This document shows positions 1-8,300 of a stretch of DNA of 64,000 bases, piece after piece. The DNA lies in assembly GCA_034440115.1 (NCBI GenBank), contig JAWXBM010000101.1, positions 1-64,000 on the forward strand, given 5' to 3'. The notes under the pieces were generated by a model. The model was not told where the DNA came from. It did no database searches and worked only from the letters and a program-made list of their open reading frames with translations. The stretch's first letter is position 1, and every line of letters starts with the position of its first letter. The DNA comes from JAWXBM01 sp034440115. GTDB taxonomy: Bacteria > Pseudomonadota > Gammaproteobacteria > Xanthomonadales > SZUA-36. Position numbers and translations under genes: made by a program.

Positions 1-128
1 ACACCTAAAACTTTCGGATCCAACACAGGCCCACAAGCGGGCTCTGACTGGCGACCTTGCTATGCCGGGGCAATCATTTTACCCAGAAACTAAAAATCGA
101 TTTACAGGTTAAGAGAAATGAATTGATT

Positions 129-144
129 GCCGGGGTACCCCGGC
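129..144. repeat. Perfect 16-bp GC-rich palindrome, possible terminator
   Basis: GCCGGG and CCCGGC arms flank a GTAC centre, followed by TTTCAATTT. A second small hairpin (arms 151-156 and 162-167) follows directly. They could end a transcript entering from the left. The T-run is short, so a terminator role is only possible. I see no gene in positions 1-266. Confidence 0.4.
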
Positions 145-266
145 TTTCAATTTGGGTCCCTCCCAAAGGGCCAGCCTAACGGGTACCAGGGAGCTCGAAA
201 TCTCACTAATTTATAAAATTTTCCAGAAAGCTAGGTTGTTGTTTGGTTGTCACACGAGGAAACCTT

Positions 267-770
267 ATGCGAATTGAAGATCACTGGCTCAATCAACGCA
301 ACGCAGCCGCCGCTTGCGGGGTGTCGGTAACGGCTTTCGCAAGATGGCGCGTTCAACCCGTGGGCCGGGTAGGTCGGGAAACTTTTTACCTGGCAGCTGA
401 TATCTTGGCGAATCGCCTCGAGCATCACGCGAGACGGCTTAAACAGCCGGAAAGCGACCAGTGCACTACTCGCGCCCAACGTCTTGCAAATCTGGCATTG
501 ACCAAGGCTCAGGCTGATGGTCAGGAACTCAAGAACGCAGAGCTTCGCGAAACCCTGGCTGAAACTGAGCTGATCCATTGGGTCATTCAAAAAGCAGGTG
601 CTGGGATTGCAGCACACTTGGCCGGGATACCTGCAGCCATCAAGCGCAGCTGCTCGAAATTGCGGCCGTCTGATATTGCGATCGCCACCCGCGAAGTGGA
701 ACGGTGTCAGTCGGTGCTGACGCGAATGCCGGAAATGGTTGATGAATATCTTCAGAACCCCGTAGCTTGA
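267..770 (+). CDS. Phage terminase small subunit-like protein (Nu1/DUF1441 type)
   Basis: The 167-residue product opens with a winged-helix-like segment (about residues 8-35, including NAAAACGVSVTAFARW) of the kind found at the N-terminus of lambda Nu1-type small terminases. An Ala/Glu/Leu-rich helical middle follows. In phages this protein recognises the packaging site and recruits the large subunit. ATG 267 is chosen over the upstream ATG 243 because an AGGA element lies 6 bases before it. No large terminase, portal or capsid gene follows, so this is either an isolated cargo gene or a remnant. It is the clearest sign that positions 1-2420 derive from a mobile element. Family assignment is by pattern recognition; another small DNA-binding protein is possible. 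Confidence 0.6.
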   Translation: MRIEDHWLNQRNAAAACGVSVTAFARWRVQPVGRVGRETFYLAADILANRLEHHARRLKQPESDQCTTRAQRLANLALTKAQADGQELKNAELRETLAETELIHWVIQKAGAGIAAHLAGIPAAIKRSCSKLRPSDIAIATREVERCQSVLTRMPEMVDEYLQNPVA

Positions 771-807
771 ACAAGTGCATTTTCGTAAGTGGTTGATTTT
801 TTTGAAA

Positions 808-835
808 TTGAACCGTGCGCCGGCGCACGGTTCAA
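808..835. terminator. Perfect 28-bp palindrome between convergent genes
   Basis: Fourteen bases starting TTGAACCGTG are followed at once by their exact reverse complement. The palindrome lies between the end of the terminase-like gene (770) and the end of the minus-strand small gene (899), where a bidirectional terminator would be expected. The flanking T-run (about 797-803) lies on the plus-strand upstream side, so it does not give a classical U-tract in either direction. A protein- or resolvase-binding site is the alternative. Confidence 0.55.
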
Positions 836-898
836 ATCGCCCCAGGCCTTGATCTCGGCTCTTTTGGTTTCAGGGGTGATTTCAGCCCTGCTTACTGG

Positions 899-1078
899 TT
901 ATTTTCGATGCGCTGCTTTGTCGAGTGCCTCCCGGACCCATTCCGAGAAGGCCACCCCGGCTGAGGCAGCCGCTTCCGTATATCGCGAAAGCTGATCCGG
1001 TGTAAGTCGAACGCCGGGAAACCGCACATGGCCCGTTTCTGGACGCCCCCGTTTTTTTTTGGTGGCTTTTTTATTCAT
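899..1078 (-). CDS. Small ribbon-helix-helix-like DNA-binding protein
   Basis: The 59-residue product has a very basic start (KKATKKKRGRPETG, an AT-hook-like RGRP) and then a segment resembling a ribbon-helix-helix or MobC/antitoxin fold: VRFPGVRLTPDQLSRY, then helices ending SEWVREALDKAA. Such proteins act as dimeric repressors of small mobile-element operons or as relaxosome accessories. The start is set at 1078, where the lysine-rich N-terminus begins; ATG 1096 would add six residues, and neither has a strong ribosome site. It is divergent from the gene at 1187 across an AT-rich gap, so it may regulate that operon. No toxin partner is recognisable. Confidence 0.55.
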   Translation of the reverse strand: MNKKATKKKRGRPETGHVRFPGVRLTPDQLSRYTEAAASAGVAFSEWVREALDKAAHRK

Positions 1079-1109
1079 TGTCGAAGTGTACCGCATGTAC
1101 GCACAGATA

Positions 1110-1138
1110 TTGACAAGAATAATTATAGTGAGTACAGT
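1110..1138 (+). promoter_or_regulatory. Candidate sigma70 promoter for the 1187-1830 gene pair
   Basis: A perfect TTGACA (1110-1115) is separated by 17 bases from TACAGT (1133-1138), a 4/6 match to the -10 consensus. It lies about 48 bases before the ATG at 1187, in the AT-rich gap between divergent genes. The minus strand of the same stretch contains TATAAT, so the gap may fire both ways. Confidence 0.45.
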
Positions 1139-1186
1139 TAATACCAGACGGGCCGCTTTGGAACGGTCAACGACCAGGAGAGCATC

Positions 1187-1399
1187 ATGCCAAAAGCCGA
1201 AGTAAACCAAATCAAGAAAGCAGAAGAAAGTCACAACATGTTGGACGTGCGCCTATCCCAGATTCGTGATTTGCTGATAGTGCTGTCGAATGAAGATGTG
1301 TTGGAAACCACCGGGCCACATCAGATGATCAGTTCCATGGCTGGAGTCATAGCCCTTGTTGAACAAGCGGAAAGTTTGTCGAGCGAGGTGTGGCCATGA
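1187..1399 (+). CDS. Small hypothetical protein, first of an overlapping pair
   Basis: The product is 70 residues with no recognised family. An AGGAG lies 6 bases before the ATG, giving a strong translation signal. Residues 22-62 are predicted helical (LSQIRDLLIVLSNEDVLETTG...SMAGVIALVEQAES). The same spacing of Leu, Ser-Asn, Thr-Gly and a C-terminal Val/Ala helix recurs in the next gene, so the two look like diverged copies. The stop overlaps the next start as ATGA, so they should be translated together. The pattern faintly recalls short Pseudomonas DUF3077/DUF6124-type proteins, but I do not assign it. Confidence 0.6.
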   Translation: MPKAEVNQIKKAEESHNMLDVRLSQIRDLLIVLSNEDVLETTGPHQMISSMAGVIALVEQAESLSSEVWP

Positions 1400-1830
1400 A
1401 CTCCGTCGAAAAAGCAACGTCGACACTTGCACTCATGAAATCATTTTTAGATCACACCAACGACGCGGACAAGGGGCTCATTCAAGCTGATTCAATTCTC
1501 ACAACACTGCTTTCAAACGACCACTTTGCAACCATGGGCACAACGGTTGTCGCGGGCTCACTGTGGGCTGTTCAAGAAGCGGTGCAGGATGCGACATCAT
1601 CCATTGAAAAAATGCACAGCTGCTGGAAAAATGAGCGAGAAGCCAACGAGCAAAAAATGCGGGAAGCCTTCTCAGAAAAGCCAGGCGCAGAACCAGTAGA
1701 ACAGCAGTGTTCAATGGGCTGTGTAGATGCTTATTCAACCCATCTACACATGCAGGAGGCGCTTTCACACCTCAAGGATACTCAGGCGGTTCTGGAATCT
1801 TTTGTGAGCATTCACGTCCCCACGGTTTGA
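1396..1830 (+). CDS. Small hypothetical helical protein, second of the pair
   Basis: The product is 144 residues with no recognised family. ATG 1396 overlaps the TGA of the preceding gene (ATGA) and has AGGTG about 7 bases upstream, so it is preferred over GTG 1390. The segment LIQADSILTTLLSN through SLWAVQEAVQDATSSIE matches the preceding protein in register. A charged helix and a region with two cysteines (CSMGC) follow. There is no signal peptide or membrane segment, so it is probably cytoplasmic. Inferred as mobile-element cargo from its neighbours; function unknown. Confidence 0.6.
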   Translation: MNSVEKATSTLALMKSFLDHTNDADKGLIQADSILTTLLSNDHFATMGTTVVAGSLWAVQEAVQDATSSIEKMHSCWKNEREANEQKMREAFSEKPGAEPVEQQCSMGCVDAYSTHLHMQEALSHLKDTQAVLESFVSIHVPTV

Positions 1831-1861
1831 CCCGGCATCGATGCGCGGTTGCTAAACAAAA

Positions 1862-1884
1862 CCCCCGGCACGCTTCGCCGGGGG
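1862..1884. terminator. 8-bp GC hairpin after the small gene pair
   Basis: CCCCCGGC and GCCGGGGG pair perfectly around ACGCTTC, 31 bases after the stop at 1830. A similar hairpin with the same AACAAA lead and CTTCG loop occurs at 2041-2062. Both lack a T-run, so termination is plausible but not shown. Confidence 0.45.
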
Positions 1885-2040
1885 AGGCGGCAAGCCCTAA
1901 CCCCCCCATAGACACCTTTCAGCCGTAACGCCCTGGCGGCATCGTAGCAACCCATTAACCCCCGCACGATCAGATACGCGCGCCTGGGCCATTTGGTGAA
2001 GCCTTAAAATCCTTGTAGAGCTGTAAGCTGGTCAAACAAA

Positions 2041-2062
2041 GCCCCGGCAGACTTCGCGGGGC
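2041..2062. repeat. Second hairpin related to the one at 1862
   Basis: GCCCCG and CGGGGC pair around a loop containing ACTTCG, preceded by CAAACAAA as in the first copy. Two related copies 180 bases apart in non-coding DNA suggest a small repeat family. I see no gene between 1831 and 2420. Confidence 0.4.
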
Positions 2063-2105
2063 TGGTGGCCACTGTAGTTATTCCCCTTCACCGCGTGACC
2101 GTGGT

Positions 2106-2202
2106 GAGCACCTTCGCGCGCAGGGGCTGGCAGCAAGGAAGTTGGCGTGGATACATTTGTATCCAACGAGGAGCACCTTCGCGCGCAGGGGCTGGCAGCA
2201 AG
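2106..2202. repeat. Duplicated 32-base repeat around a palindromic spacer
   Basis: An identical 32-base sequence beginning GAGCACCTTCGCGCGC is present at 2106-2137 and 2171-2202. The 33-base spacer contains GGATACA and TGTATCC arms (2149-2155, 2158-2164) around a TT centre. GTGGATACA recurs at 2287-2295. The arrangement is compatible with iterons or recombination sites of a mobile element. It is not accepted as CRISPR. Confidence 0.7.
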
Positions 2203-2420
2203 AGGGGAAGCAAGCCGCTGATTTAATGCTGCCCAAGCCTGGGGACGCTGTCTGCAGGAAAAATACTCGAATATCTGTAAGCCTTTGTGGATACAAACAC
2301 GAGTGGGCAGGGTGATGCATTGAAGGTTTCTATGCGCCCTTGTTGCGACCTTGACTGAAAACGATACTTTGATTTATGCGCAATGAATCAAATAAAAAAC
2401 ATTAAAAACAAGTACTTAAA

Positions 2421-2497
2421 TGGTCGGGGTGAGAGGATTCGAACCTCCGGCCCCTGCCTCCCGAAGGCAGTGCTCTACCAGGCTGAGCTACACCCCG
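2421..2497 (-). tRNA. tRNA-Pro(CGG)
   Basis: On the minus strand the sequence folds as a complete 77-base cloverleaf. The acceptor stem begins CGGGGTG and pairs with CACCCCG. The D-arm contains AGCTCAGCCTGGTAGAGC, the anticodon loop TTCGGGA lies on a CTGCC/GGCAG stem (anticodon CGG, proline), and the T-arm has GGTTCGAATCC. CCA is encoded (2421-2423). Its 3' end faces the accessory DNA at 1-2420, the usual side for integrase-mediated insertion. Confidence 0.97.
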
Positions 2498-2742
2498 ATT
2501 GTTTGCCGCGCCCCTGTTGTTGACCCGGGGCAGACAAGGGCGTTTATTCTATAGAAAGGCCCAGCACTTGGGAAGCCAGTTAAAAACAGCATTGAACCCA
2601 TGGCGGCTGTGATGTACGATACTTTTCGTGCTTCCATTGATCGCAAAAAATCCACGCTTGGCCGTTCCAAACCGCCGGAGCGTCACTGTCATAACTAAAA
2701 TTCCCTGCAACAAGCCGGGGATATGAGGAGGAGTGAGTTTTA

Positions 2743-3135
2743 ATGATCTCACCACGTGACGATTTTCCCCAGCCCACCCGCACCGAACTGAGCATCCTGA
2801 ACATACTTTGGGACAAAGGACCCAGTACGGTACGTGACGTGCATGAAGCAATGAATGTCTCCGAAGTCAGTGGCTACACCACAGCCTTGAAAATGTTGCA
2901 GGTCATGCATCAAAAAGGGCAGGTGATACGCGACGATTCACAGCGGGCGCACGTCTATGCACCCGCGCAGAGTAAAGAAGCCATGCAGAATATTTTTCTG
3001 GCAGATCTGGCAGAACGGCTATTTGACGGGTCCACTTCGCGGCTGGCGTTGCAAGCCCTGGGTAGTTCACCTTCGGCCAGTGGTGAAGACATGAAGGAAA
3101 TTCGCAATTTGCTTTCGCGTCTGGATGGTGACTGA
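2743..3135 (+). CDS. BlaI/MecI-family winged-helix repressor
   Basis: The 130-residue product matches the BlaI/MecI/CopY family in length. The winged helix (about residues 11-75) shows the family pattern PTRTELSILNILWDKGPSTV, then VSGYTTALKMLQVMHQKG, followed by a dimerisation helix. Family members are dimeric repressors that leave DNA after cleavage triggered by a BlaR1/MecR1 membrane protease. AGGAGGAG 9 bases upstream sets the start. An M56-type gene follows 62 bases later, the usual operon arrangement. No beta-lactamase gene is nearby, so the target is more likely the adjacent TonB system (inference). The partner protease is interrupted here, so signal-dependent release of this repressor may be lost. 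Confidence 0.88.
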   Translation: MISPRDDFPQPTRTELSILNILWDKGPSTVRDVHEAMNVSEVSGYTTALKMLQVMHQKGQVIRDDSQRAHVYAPAQSKEAMQNIFLADLAERLFDGSTSRLALQALGSSPSASGEDMKEIRNLLSRLDGD

Positions 3136-3197
3136 GCTGAGGCGATTGAACTGAGTTAATTGCTCCAAGGTACTTAAAAACCAAGGTAATTATAAAT

Positions 3198-4313
3198 ATG
3201 CCCGCAATGGACCTCATGCTGAACAACGCGCTGGTAGTTGCGCTAGGCTGGACGCTGGTTCATTTTTTTTGGCAGGGTTGCCTTATTGCTTTGGTTTTCT
3301 GGCTGATTTGTGTATTGGCCCCACGTCACGCTGCGAGCTTGCGCTACTGGGCGGGCCTGTCAGGCATGCTGTTCTCCTTGCTGGTGATGCTGCTCACTTT
3401 CTCACTCTCTTATGCGCCAGAAGCGCGCTTCAGTCTGAATGGCGAAGCGGCGACGGCAGTCAATCCTTTCCTGGTTTTGTCAGGGAAGTTGCCAGATGCC
3501 GGAGTCTTGCTGGAAACCGGTATTGAGCCTGTACTGCCTTGGGTCGTGTTGCTGTGGTTTGCGGGAGTACTGTTCTCCAGTGCGGGCACCGCACGTGATT
3601 GGCTGGGCGTGCGCAGGTTATTGCACGAAGGCATAGTCGGAACTGAAACACAGCTTCAAATCGCCCTGGAGCGAATCAAGGCACATATGGGGGTCCAACT
3701 GCCGGTGCGATTGCTGGCATCAACGCGGGTGCTCGTGCCGCTGGCCATCGGTTGTTTGCGTCCGGTTATCCTGCTGCCAGTCGGTGTAATCGTCAGGTTG
3801 CCCCAAGACCAGTTGGAAATGATTTTGGCGCATGAGCTGGGTCACATTCGGCGCTTTGACTATTTGGTCAATCTTTTACAAATCGCCATGGAAACCTTTT
3901 TGTTCTATCACCCGGCGATAGGCTGGATGTCCCGTCGCATTCGGGAATAACGCGAGCATTGTTGTGACGACCTGGTAGTGCGGGTTTGCGGGAGACCTGC
4001 AACTTATGCCCGTGCACTGGCCAATCTTGAGGTTATCCGCAGTCCGGATTTCATGTCGGCAATTCCAGCCACCGGCGGCAATTTGCTGGCGCGCATCAAA
4101 CTGATTATTGATGCTGAGTTACCTGCCAGGAGTTCCAGCCTGGCGCAGTTTGCCGTGGCAGCCATCGCCGGTCTGGTAGTAGCTCTCGGGGCGCAACAAG
4201 GCTATTCCTTGTCCTCAGAGTTGAACAGGGTGGCCTTTGCAGCACAGTTACAGGGTTCCGATGTGCAGTGGAAAACCTGGGGCATTCACGTCAGGCGTGG
4301 GGCAAAGGCGTAA
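3198..4313 (+). pseudogene. BlaR1/MecR1-like M56 metalloprotease gene with in-frame TAA
   Basis: The reading frame encodes several membrane helices, then the zinc-protease motif HELGH at codons 212-216 and FDYLVNLLQ. Codon 251 (3948-3950) is TAA. After it the same frame continues with REHCCDDLVVRVCGRPATYA, the conserved stretch expected directly after the stop, then a final membrane helix (AQFAVAAIAGLVVALG). Reading GAA for TAA would restore the family pattern, so one substitution explains the break. The protein normally senses a signal outside the membrane and triggers cleavage of the BlaI-type repressor. The frame ends at 4313 and a TonB domain follows in another frame. A sequencing error or a recent mutation are both possible. 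Confidence 0.85.
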
Positions 4314-5074
4314 TGCAATATGGCCAAACATTGCGCAAAAAGCGCTTGGCACAGATGAAAAGCGAATCACTTTCATTGCGGCATATGGTGGAGCCAAAAG
4401 CTGATTTCCAGACCATCCCCAACCCAGTGCAGACGGTTAAAAGTTTGCTGGATTTACATCATCAGACTGCGACAGACGCGGATATTGAATTGTTTTCAGT
4501 TGCGGACGACTCCTTTCCTACACGAATTACTTTGCATCCTCCGGCTGATTTAGTGGCTGTTCCGGATGATGCGCAGTTCGCCCCTGACGAAAGTTCATTC
4601 GATGCGAAAACTGCAAGTGCCAGTCGGCAAGAAGCATTAGCGCAACATCTGCCGACAGCGGATTTGGCCACTAATCAAGATGAAATAAAGGTAGTTCCGC
4701 TGAAAGCCAGACCACCCAACTACCCCTGGCGTGCCAGAAAGCAGGGTATAGAGGGCTTTGTGGAGTTGGAGTTCAGTGTGAATTCTGCCGGCAAGGTAAC
4801 AGATGTGAAAGTGCTCGACGCCCTGCCTGAAGGCGTGTTTGAAAAGGCAGCCAGCAGGGCTCTTTCCAAATGGACTTTTGCGGGGGAGGATGATTCCGGT
4901 TCGCGTTTCCATCAAGTCTTTGATTTTGAACTTCAGAATGTGGAAAGAGGACCACCTAGATCCCGGACCTGTGCGGTAACCGGCAGCAGGACCTGTGGAA
5001 TTATTTCACCAGACATTTTTGTGGTTTGGGTCAATGAAACAACCCGTAAAACCGCAAGAACTGGTCTTAACTAA
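4313..5074 (+). pseudogene. TonB C-terminal domain segment, probably split from the M56 gene
   Basis: From ATG 4313, which overlaps the M56 stop as TAATG, this frame encodes about 253 residues: a hydrophilic linker, a TonB C-terminal domain (about residues 127-208, LKARPPNYPWRARKQGIEGFVELEF... through RALSKWTF) and a cysteine-containing tail. TonB domains contact the TonB box of outer-membrane receptors. There is no N-terminal membrane anchor. In known M56-TonB fusions the anchor is the last M56 helix, so a frameshift near 4268-4313 probably separated two parts of one gene. Translational coupling of two real genes is the alternative, since AAAGG precedes the ATG. The TonB-dependent receptor downstream supports a functional link. 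Confidence 0.65.
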
Positions 5075-5173
5075 TTGTAATATAAATATATATTACAATC
5101 TAATTGTATTACTCTAAATGCTCAACTTGAATTGTCGGTTTGTTAAGAATTTGTAATAAATCCCTGTTACAAT
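5074..5173. promoter_or_regulatory. Cluster of TTGTAA/TTACAA dyads, candidate operator of the receptor gene
   Basis: An 11-base inverted repeat (ATTGTAATATA at 5074-5084, its complement at 5089-5099, 4-base spacer) is followed by a further half site near 5104 and a second dyad, TTGTAA at 5151-5156 with TTACAA at 5167-5172. TACAAT (5168-5173) within the last dyad could be a -10 element. The rest of the 255-base gap (5075-5329) holds no gene. The TGTA/TACA cores resemble those of BlaI/MecI operators, and a BlaI-like gene lies 2 kb upstream, but the half sites here point outward. Confidence 0.5.
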
Positions 5174-5329
5174 CTGTTCACCTTTCAACAAGGTGGTAGC
5201 AAGTAGAAGGTCGGGGAGACTTTCCAGTAGCGTCCGGAATCAGGCATATAAACATTCGTTTAGTCTGTTTTCCTTTCTCCGATTTTCAAGTACGAAAAAC
5301 GTCTTTGAATCGACCAATAGGCTAAATAA

Positions 5330-8300
5330 ATGAATAACAGATTTCGTTTTATTACCCAAATATCGATAGCACTTTTGATGTTCCTGGTCTCAGCGGTAGC
5401 TTTGGCTCAGGAAACTACATCTGCCGCCCGTGTGACCCTGTACGGCCCTGACGGAAACGCAGTTTCCGGGCAGAGTGTCAGCATCACGGATACCCGCACC
5501 GGGGCAACCCGCAGCAGCACAACCAGTGAGTCGGGTGCAGCTTCGTTTCGTGGCTTGCCAGTTGGCGGCCCATACACCGTGAGCGTGAGTTCGCCCAATT
5601 ACGCTAACCAGACAATCACAGATATCAGCCTTCAGCTAGGTGATACCTATGATGTGGTCCTGCAGTTGGGTTCGAGTACGCTGGAAGAAGTCGTTGTAAC
5701 GGCAGCGATGGTAGAGACTTCGCGAATAGCGACAGGACCTTCTTCGATTTTTGGACTATCAGACCTGGAAAACTTTCCTTCGATCAATCGTGATATCCGC
5801 GACATTATTCAGGTAGACCCACGGGTTTATATCGACCTGGGCAATCGGGGTTCGTTGCAATGCGCTGGTGCAAATCCGCGTTTTAACAGCCTGACGGTTG
5901 ATGGTACCCGCATGAACGACAACTTCGGTCTGAATAGCAGTGGTTATCCAACCGAGCGTCAACCATTTCCGTTTGATTCGCTACAGCAGATTGCCGTTGA
6001 GCTTGCACCATTTGATGTCGAGTACGGTGGTTTCTCATCCTGCAACATAAATGCTGTAACCAAATCAGGTCAGAATGAATGGCATGGCTCTGCCTTTTAT
6101 GACTACACCTCAGATTCAATGACCGGTGACAAGATTAACAGCAAGAAAATCAACGTAGGAAGCTTCACCGAACAGCGCTACGGCGCCACACTCAGCGGGC
6201 CAATCATCAAGAATAAACTGTTCTTCTTCGCAGCATATGAGTACCTGGATGGCGCAGATACGTTTGATCGCGGTCCGGCGGATTCTGATCGGGCACTGCC
6301 GGTTGAGGGTGTATCACAGGCCCAGTTTGACGAAATAAATCAAATCGCTATGGATCTTTATGGTTACGATCCAGGCGGATTACCTTTGAGTGAACCGGTA
6401 ACCGATGAGAAGATTTTCCTTCGGCTTGATTGGAACATCAATGATGATCACCGCGCAGCGCTGACCTATAACTGGAATGACGGGTACACGGTTAGTGGTG
6501 CTGACAGGGATTCGAACGAGCTTGAGTTCGGCTATCACTATTATGAAAGAGGCGCAGAACTGACCAATTATGCGGGCCAGTTATTCTCCAGTTGGACGGA
6601 CAATTTCACTACTGAAGCCAAGGTTTCTTATACCGAACTCGATAACCGTCAGCTTTCCCTTAATGGAATCGATTTTGGCGAAGTGCAGATCAACACACAA
6701 TTCGACCATGACGGTGATGGCAACAATTCACGTGCCACGGTTTACCTGGGTGCAGATGATTCGCGCCATGCCAACAAACTGTATTACGAAACCCTGCAGT
6801 TAAAACTGGCCGGTACCTACACCATAGGTGATCACGCCATTACGGGTGGTTTCGAGCAGGAAGGGTTCGATGTTTTCAACTTGTTCATCCAGGAAGCTGA
6901 GGGTGAATATCGTTTTAGTAATATCGCCGCTTTCCGCGCCGGCACACCCAACCGCATCACTTATGAGAATGCAGCCCCGTCAAATATAAAAGCAGACGCG
7001 GCGGCAGCTTTCCAGTACGACGTCAATACGGCGTATCTGCAGGACGAATTCGTGGTCGGTGATGTAACTCTGATCGCCGGTTTGCGTTACGACTGGTACA
7101 CCGGTAGTGACGTGCCGCGACAGAATGACAAATTCCAAGGTCGTTACGGGTTCTCGAACCAACAGAATCTGGATGGAAAAGACCTGTTTCAGCCGCGTCT
7201 GGGTTTCAACTGGAACGTCTCTGATCAATTGCTGGTTCATGGCGGTGTCGGACGATTCGGCGGCGGTAACCCAAATGTGTGGCTATCAAATAGTTACTCT
7301 ACCGATGGACAGACGCAGGTTGAAAGACAAGATCGAAGTGGCAGATCCGTCTTCGGAATACCTTTCAACGGCACCGGTCGCCCAATTTGGGATATTCCAC
7401 AAGAACTTTTCGACGCGGTTGCTTCGGGAACTGCAGACAGTGATGTGAATGCAACGGATCCAGGTTTCAAGATTCCGTCCACCTGGAAGATTAACCTCGG
7501 ATTCAACTACAACTTTGGTGCAGACCAAAGCTGGAAAGCCAATGGAGATATCATTTATTCCAAGGCGCAGGATTCCGCAACGGTTGTTGAGCTGACTTCA
7601 CAACGAGTTGGTACGGCTCCGGATGGTCGACCCATTTATCGTCAGGTAGATCTGCTTGATCCGGATTGCGCCATTGATCCTGCAGCTTCCAACTGTTCTT
7701 CTCGACGTAATCTGGACTTTTTGCTGACCAACGTTGAGGGCAGTGACGCGCAGCAGACTTTGGTATCGGTAGGTATCGGTAAAGAGTATTACGATGCTGG
7801 GTTTGATTGGTTTTTGGCATATGCTTACACCAAAGCGGAAGACGTAAACCCAATGACCAGCTCGGTCGCATTTTCCAACTTCTCAACCGTGACGGCTGCG
7901 GACGTCAACAGGCCTGACCGGGCACCCACAGATTATGTTATTCCTCATCGTTTTACCCTGAGGCTTAACTGGGGCAAGGCGTTTTTTGGCGACAATATGA
8001 CTCGTGTCAACATGTTCATCAGTCACAACGAGGGTCGCCCATACAGCTATACCTTTGACACCACCAACATGTTTGGTGATCCGACTTTCTTTGATCGAGC
8101 CCGATCCCTGCTTTACGTTCCAACGGGAATCTCGGATTCTCGTGTGAACTTTGCACCTGGCTTTGATACGGATGCATTTTTCGACTTTGTAAATCAAAGC
8201 GGTTTGAGCAAATATGCTGGCGAGATTGCTCCACGTAATGAATTCAACAGTTCATGGTGGACCAAGGCGGATCTCAAGATTTCTCAGGAATTCCCGAGTT

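Noticed and set aside
2106..2202. CRISPR-like spacing (32-base repeat, 33-base spacer)
   Set aside because: Only two repeats, a spacer that is itself palindromic, a third partial motif outside the pattern and no cas genes in the window.
2743..5074. Beta-lactam resistance regulatory locus
   Set aside because: BlaI/BlaR1-like genes are present but no beta-lactamase or penicillin-binding protein is nearby, and a TonB domain and receptor follow.
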